Positions 58,451 to 64,000 of a DNA stretch of 64,000 bases are shown here, piece after piece. The first letter of the stretch is position 1. Each line of letters begins with the position of its first letter. Location: contig JABWDB010000037.1 of assembly GCA_019614645.1 (NCBI GenBank), positions 1,736,001 to 1,800,000 on the forward strand, read 5' to 3'. The notes under the pieces are model-generated. The model made no database searches. It was not told the DNA's origin and was given only the letters and a program-made list of their open reading frames with translations. Origin of the DNA: Stratiolaelaps scimitus (taxonomy: Eukaryota; Arthropoda; Arachnida; Mesostigmata; Laelapidae). The position numbers were made by a program, and so were the translations under genes.

Positions 58451-59261
58451 TCTGAAATTATTGCTCACGGAACATAAAGCTCATTTATAAATTACCATGA
58501 CTCAGGAGCGATAATGACAAGTTGAACCAATCGCCCATGACAGCCAGTGGTTAGATGTCATTGACCTATCCTGATACAAATTATGTTTAGTTGTAGATTA
58601 CAAATCGCTAATGTGTGACGCAAATGGCTGATTCACTACGATTCATTCAATGTCTTCATAGGGGGTGGCTTCTTTGAACGAATTCGTCGTATACACGCCA
58701 TTGCCATGAGTCTGATACCGAATGAGGCTGACATGCGCGGTTCTAGGAGGCTATACAACACTTGCGCAGGATTTCAGACGACGGCGGAATCTAATCAAGA
58801 GCGGAGGAGGCCCCGGTGAGGTCGACATTGTTCTTGGCAACCAGGCAAGAGCCACCCAGCAACTGGCAGCAGGCCACCTGGATGCGTCTGTATGTGTGTG
58901 CTTGTTCGTTGGTTCGTAACTGGCCGACCGACGAAGATGAGATGATGAGATGAACGGATGAGAGACGACTGAGCTGAATTGCTAGTTGGATGACAACGGG
59001 GCGAGCCACGACAGCCAACGAAGGCGAGGCAGCAAGCACCGATCCTCACCGCTGAGTCGACGCTCGCCGTACGCGATAGAGAGGATATTCAGCCAGCCAG
59101 CCAGCCAGCCAGCGGACATACAAGTGAGTGACTGGACTGAACTGAACCGGACCGAGGAGCAGAGGGCGAGCGACCAGAGGGAAGGCTCCTTTGAAATGCA
59201 AATGTCCGTCTGAGTCCATCTGGGTGAGTAGCCACCGACGGCTCGGAGCGTTGGGCTCCAC

Positions 59262-59285
59262 GGGGTTTGGGGGGCGGGGGGCGGG
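59262..59285 (+). other. Strong G-quadruplex candidate
   Basis: G-runs of 4, 6, 6 and 3 with loops of 3, 1 and 1 bases. Short loops favour a stable structure. Confidence 0.75.
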
Positions 59286-59732
59286 CCGGAGGATGTCTAG
59301 GGTTGACGGGAAACGGAACGGACCTTTCCGTTGGAGTCGTGAACGCCCCTTCGCAATCGGGTCGCCGTCGGGCCGCCGCCAGTAAACGTCTCTTACCGGG
59401 ATGTCCAACGGGGAACCGAGGAGAGTCACTCTTTGTTTCGAAGGTGGCTAGAGAAACGGACGGGACTGCCTTGCTAACCAACGCTCGCCGTTGCCCCGAG
59501 CGAACTAACGGTCGTCTCTGAGAGGTTCGGGGTACACGGCGCGGCACAGCCTTGGGGGCCAACGTTACGCTACGAGAAGTTGACGTTGTCCTCCGACGAA
59601 TGAAGCGAATGTATGCTGAAAGCAAAGTCGAGAAGCTTGAAACGCAGTGAGGCGGGGGCCCAACTATGATATCATCCCTAATAGAAGGATCTCTTTGTTC
59701 GTCACTGTTACACGCAGCGATAGATGTTATGT

Positions 59733-59734
<2 letters not shown>

Positions 59735-59763
<29 letters not shown>
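59735..59763. repeat. (TA)n microsatellite
   Basis: About 14 TA units. Confidence 0.93.
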
Positions 59764-61004
59764 TGATGCTGAACATAAGGTACGTACGCGTTTAGAGCCG
59801 TACATGAGCCTGTGTCCTATTTAGGTCAGTTTCGTAAGCCCTGCATAATTTTAGGCTTTAAGGTAATAGTCAAATGTCAGGGAGCTGATTGAAGATTCGA
59901 ATTGCCCTCATTGATCCATATACTATTTTCTTGTTACAATAGCCACGTGTTCACCGAGTTCTTCCGGCTGTATTTTCCATAAAATGTGATTTTGCTATTA
60001 GATTATAATATACCGAGTTCAGATTGAACAGAAGCCATGATCTGATGACCGGTTCACAAACCTCGACAAACCTTGATCACACTCTTACTATTCTATATGT
60101 ACACCGTATACACCGCGCTCTCGCCAAACTCCATTCCGGGAATATAAATCACTTTTGTGCACCATCGTGAGTTTTTAATTAAGATAAATATTGATATTTT
60201 GAAGGGAGGGGGCATCCGACAGATGTTTCATTTCTACAGCGAACGTAAAGTGATTTGTGTCTGGCTCATAATTAAAATAAACTACTCCCCGAAAGAATGA
60301 TGACTGAACAGGCCACTGGTTGATTGGTTCGAAGTTTTCGTTGGTATAAAGAATTGATAATATCTATTTGTTAGCCGCGGCAAAGCTATCAAACTTCCTG
60401 CAATAGCCCGCGAAGACTACAATGACGGTTGGTATCACTATCGAAGTAGGCTTTCAAGGGAATCGTGTTGTTTTGTCTGACTATAATGAACTTGTAATAG
60501 TAAACTATAAATAAAATGACGATTTCTGGTCAAGTCACATATGGAAATTGTTTGTAGTTCGTTCGAGATTCAAATGCACCTTTATGGGGTCATAGCTAAG
60601 TGGGACCGCCGGCTGATGTTGTTACGTTATTTTGAGATTTGTGAATAAATTCCTCCGGACAATGACGACCTCCGACTGACACCCTGTCCCTAATTAATTC
60701 TCTAATCATTGTGTGTCTGATACTAAATAAAATCACATTGTGTTGGTTAATATGAATGAATACCTACCTAGGTCATACCTGAGTAGACGCCTGCACACCA
60801 GCGCGTTCAGTCGAAAAACAACAGATATCTCTGCTAGTTCTTATACTCTGTCTATATCGATAGGCATATCACCATAGGGCATCCTTGCTAAAACGAGCTG
60901 CTACGCTACGATTGAGAAACTTTGAGCAAAAGCCACCACAGGCCAAAAGATGAAATCATACAACTATAAGAGACCATAGGTGGAGAACGATGCGTCAACT
61001 GAAT

Positions 61005-61483
61005 AGATCCAATCCACCCAGGTACCACATAAATTAACAGGACAATTTCATCAGCCCATAAGCAATGACTGCGATCATTGGGAAAATTGAACAATTTTCC
61101 CTAGAAGCGAACACCAAGCCGATACCCAATGCCGACATTTGATGACCATTCATCGTCTCAGTCGTGCAAATGTATTTTCTGGCTTGGCTTTGATCATATA
61201 GTGTTGAGTCCACAGAATCCTAACGATATCACGTTTTGACCACGTACAGAACGGTATCAGCACGAACGACTAGTCGAAGTGGATATAGCGTGAGCACTGG
61301 AGGGATATCGACGCCAGATACACGCAAAGGGCGATTTCAAGAATGCGGCGGTGATTGCAGCTTACACTGCGACGTGGGACAAAGGCTATACTCTAGCCAC
61401 TCTGCCCAAGGTCAAATGTATGAGAAATATCATCAGAAGATCCAACCCATCCAGGTACCACATAAATTCACAGGATAATTTCA
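61005..61483. repeat. 46-bp direct repeat, two copies 433 bases apart
   Basis: 61005-61050 and 61438-61483 agree at 42 of 46 positions around GGTACCACATAAATT. On the minus strand both can encode KLSC.FMWYL.GLDL-like peptides. Three of the five differences in the aligned codons are silent, a weak hint of coding origin. Confidence 0.8.
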
Positions 61484-62032
61484 ACCAGCATTCAAAGCTA
61501 TAAAAAAAAGTTTAGTCAGGATAGACGGGAGACTTCTTCGGCGGGGTAGTGAAGAGGTGCACGATGAGAAGAGACCGAATACAATCATTAGATTGATGCT
61601 CAAATAGACGTGCAGGTGCTCAAATTGATGCTCAGTAGAAGTGCACCTAACCTGATTAGCAAATTTACTGAATGATGAATTCAAACCCGCCGACCGACTG
61701 CGTACACAGAGCCTGAGTTGGAATGGGAAGGCCATCATTCCTATATACCCGGATGATTTCGTTTCGGTATGAATATCAACGGCACGAAAGCACAGGCTGG
61801 TCAAAGCACCTCATCTCGTATGACCTCGTCTTTTACTAGAGGACATTTTTCTTCAAACGCATCGACACAATCAGAGACGTTCCAACGATTGTAGGGTGAT
61901 CCCGTCCAGAGTGGACGTACGTGGCAAACCACCTTCGCCTACTAAAAAATCATCCTGTGTTGAGTGTGTCTATTTCTGCCATGAACTCGGCTCGCTGGGC
62001 ATTACCTCGGTATCAGGATAACCTAAAGTTGC

Positions 62033-62202
62033 AGGGCATGACTCACAGCCTTAAACATTTAACTCGGTCTATGGTAGAACTACTTTCGACATTGCGCTTC
62101 ATAAGCCCCCCTCCCCCATGCAAATGTGCAGTGGCGGGGATCGAACCCGTTCTTCTTCGACTGCAATGCGCACACGAATGCACCCCGCTACCAGGGTCGA
62201 CT
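62033..62202 (-). mobile_element. SINE-C, near full length
   Basis: Tail GGGCATGACTCACAGCC, AACATTTAACTCGGTC, GGTAGAACTACTTTCG, ATTGCGCTTCATAAG, CATGCAAATGTGCAGTGGC, B-box complement GGGGATCGAACCCG, and head CACCCCGCTACCAGGGTCG. On the minus strand the head reads CGACCCTGGTAGCGGGGTGC. The isotype is unresolved. Confidence 0.9.
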
Positions 62203-62560
62203 ATCCAGGTATCCTGCCAAGGAAATAGATGTACACTACGATAGTCTAGCATTCTAAAACACATGATAGGAATCCGAGCCTGGCTTATAGGGCAAAGTAG
62301 GTCATCGTCCTCTTATATCCGCATATCGAAAATGAGCCCCCAGAAACATCACCTCGAGTATGATGCCGTATGCCGCCGTATAGAAATTACTATATATTCG
62401 GCAGATACTTACGAATATCTCAGATATCTGGCGAGCACATGTGGTCCTCGTGTGGCCCTCACCGCACAAACACCGTGGTTGATCTGAATGGACAAATACT
62501 GTGTACACTCCGTGGATAGTTTTAGAGAGAGCTGTAGCTACTTCTAACTCGATAATCTGG
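62203..62560. other. Short gene-free spacer between two SINE-C copies
   Basis: I see nothing recognisable. Confidence 0.6.
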
Positions 62561-62734
62561 GGCTTTCAGGCTGTCTCTCAGCCGGCAATTTTCGTCCACG
62601 GTATTTCGTTTGCATTGCCTAGTACAAAAAACCCCTTAATGCAAACGTGCAAACGGTGGGGATCGAACGCGTGTGTCCACCTCCGGTTGAAACACAGACG
62701 AACTACCTCGAATCGCCCCACGCCACCGGGCTCA
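62561..62734 (-). mobile_element. SINE-C, near full length, diverged
   Basis: CTTTCAGGCTGTCTCTCAGCC, TTTTCGTCCACGGTATTTCG, TTTGCATTGCCTAG, TTAATGCAAACGTGCAAACGG, B-box complement GGGGATCGAACGCG and head end CCACGCCACCGGGCTC. It lies 360 bases from another SINE-C in the same orientation; the two differ too much to be a recent duplication. Confidence 0.85.
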
Positions 62735-64000
62735 GACGAACTTTCCTGGAACAGCAAGCCGCAGAGGAAGCCAATTGAGTTTCACCAGCAGAAACTAAAT
62801 GCTTGGCCCAACACGAAGCACATTGTTAGCAGCTGCAGGCTAAACACGTTACTTAGTTGTTGCAGGCCACAAGCAGGTGATTCATATCATCGGAAGGTAA
62901 CGCGGCAAAGCGGTCCAACTAGGACAGAGCAAGGCCACGCCGATAAGATTCAATCAACTGATCTTCCCCATGACCATGGGTGGTGATATGCCGCTGTATT
63001 AATTAACACGATGAAATTACCGATCAACGAAGAACGAGTATTAGCATGGCTGGCGATAGCGGTGTTGGCGACAGGTAGATTTTCTTAATCCCAACACACC
63101 CATCCCCCCCTCGGTTGTGTACGTGGTTCATGCGATACGATCGAATACATTGTTGTCTTATTCAGAGGGCTTAGACGAACAAATCCAACAGCGAGAAGAG
63201 TCCGGGTCCGTGGAACCATCCGACCCGGGTGCGCGAATCAACTGACATGACGATGCGTTCCTCCGCACAAAGAACATTGGCGGACGGAAACCCTACAAGT
63301 AACAACGAAGTAACAGCCAGCATCACGTGTCGGGAGTTGTAGGGAAAAGCCACACGAGGAATTAAACAGCATTGTGTACGTGAGCACAGTCTCACCGCGG
63401 CTGGGGGGCTCGAGCGACAGGAGCGCACCTTCTACGGGATGAGTCTATCCGGCGCCGGCAGCTCGGACGAGCAGCCACTTTAAAAGAGCTCCTCCTCATC
63501 TGCGCCTCAAAATTAACAGTCACGCAGCAAGGCAGGCAGGCAGCCAGACCTAACTAGGGCCAAAACACAATTACGGCACGCGGGTAGCTGCTTTGTAGTG
63601 GAGAACCCGCAGCGCCTTAACGCTAACAATGCAAGAGCAAGGGAAAGGCCGTGGTGCGGCAAGGACCTCTCAAGTGGACACCATCGCTGGACTGGGCCAA
63701 ATCGACCGACGACGAAGAAAGAATCGCCCGAAATGGCACAAAAAAAAACAAGCTGTCAAGAACAAGAAAAAATCATTAAATATCAAACGATTATGATGAG
63801 TGATGCTCATGAGAGAATTTTTTTCGTGCGAGCGAAAACTAGAACAATAATGGCAATCTTTGTAGCAACAGGAATGGCTGGTGGAAAGTGATATTCTTCA
63901 AAATGCAATTAGTAATAATTGTAACAATAATAATAATAATATAGTTTATAAAACGCAAGCAAACGATCTTCAGCAATTTTGGAGCAGGCTCGTGTTGTCC
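62735..64000. other. Gene-free stretch to the window end
   Basis: It contains GGCA units near 63529-63543 and AATAAT units near 63929-63941. The 97-aa frame at 63598-63891 is lysine-rich in its second half and unrecognised. It could run into a gene beyond the window, but nothing here shows it. Confidence 0.5.

Larger units (their letters stand above)
58451..62032. other. Gene-free stretch with GC-rich island
   Basis: 58720-59680 is GC-rich with CAGC units near 59090-59115 and a G-quadruplex motif at 59262-59285. The 238-aa minus frame at 59089-59805 is the longest in the window but is basic, proline- and arginine-rich, unrecognised, and overlapped by frames on the other strand. A TA array lies at 59735-59763. 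Local direct repeats occur at 61005-61050 / 61438-61483 and near 61591-61645. Confidence 0.5.

Noticed and set aside
59089..59805. 238-codon minus-strand open frame, the longest in the window
   Set aside because: It lies in a GC-rich, stop-poor island, is overlapped by frames on the other strand, begins in a TA microsatellite (YIYIYIY), and shows no domain.
60906..61094. CLWADEIVLL on the minus strand as a reverse transcriptase YADD box
   Set aside because: One motif-like string with an E in place of the second D, and no other RT motif around it in any frame.
1..64000. CRISPR arrays, operons, ribosome binding sites, rRNA genes and intact LTR retroelements
   Set aside because: I looked for regularly spaced repeats, dense co-directional genes, conserved rRNA segments and paired long terminal repeats and saw none.

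Overview
This 64-kb window looks like intergenic or intronic DNA from an invertebrate animal nuclear genome. I could not support a single intact host gene, tRNA, rRNA or CRISPR array. The evidence for this origin is the absence of coding density and operons, dozens of TA, GA, CA and TAA microsatellites, three families of tRNA-headed SINEs in many diverged copies, and decayed non-LTR retrotransposons. An arthropod or another microsatellite-rich invertebrate is plausible, but the species cannot be fixed from this sequence. Most long open frames lie in stop-poor GC-rich stretches and look like chance frames.

The window is a mosaic. AT-rich background, with most of the SINEs and microsatellites, alternates with GC-rich, CpG-rich islands of about 0.6 to 3.5 kb near 540-1160, 15050-16590, 17220-18740, 20560-23860, 32170-34160, 35200-36620, 46900-50470 and 58190-59680. 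These islands carry G-runs, trinucleotide repeats and strong hairpins.

The recognisable content is retrotransposon debris. SINE-A has a tRNA-Ser-like head and a tail read on the minus strand of most copies. SINE-B has a different tRNA-like head and a TTTACC-type tail. SINE-C has a third tRNA-like head. SINE-A and SINE-C end in the same small hairpin, GCTGA-NNN-TCAGC followed by YCGAAAA, which suggests they share one LINE reverse transcriptase. One LINE, at about 43100-45185, retains readable pieces of the reverse transcriptase (WFLDD box), the post-RT region, a Cys/His knuckle and a PD...D restriction-like endonuclease, all broken by frameshifts and stops. Three shorter pieces of the same protein type lie near 29590, 52360 and 58200; the one near 29590 also matches the 43-45 kb copy in nucleotide sequence.

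Several insertions are bounded by target-site duplications of 14 to 17 bp, so events can be ordered by nesting: a SINE-B fragment inside a SINE-A inside or against a LINE end (29298-29592), a SINE-C fragment inside a SINE-A (31040-31119), an unknown 183-bp insert inside the LINE (44902-45112), a 39-bp SINE-A remnant (56164-56236), and an unknown 229-bp polyadenylated, hairpin-bearing insert (24570-24830). The last one may be a retroposed structured RNA and is the least explained item here.
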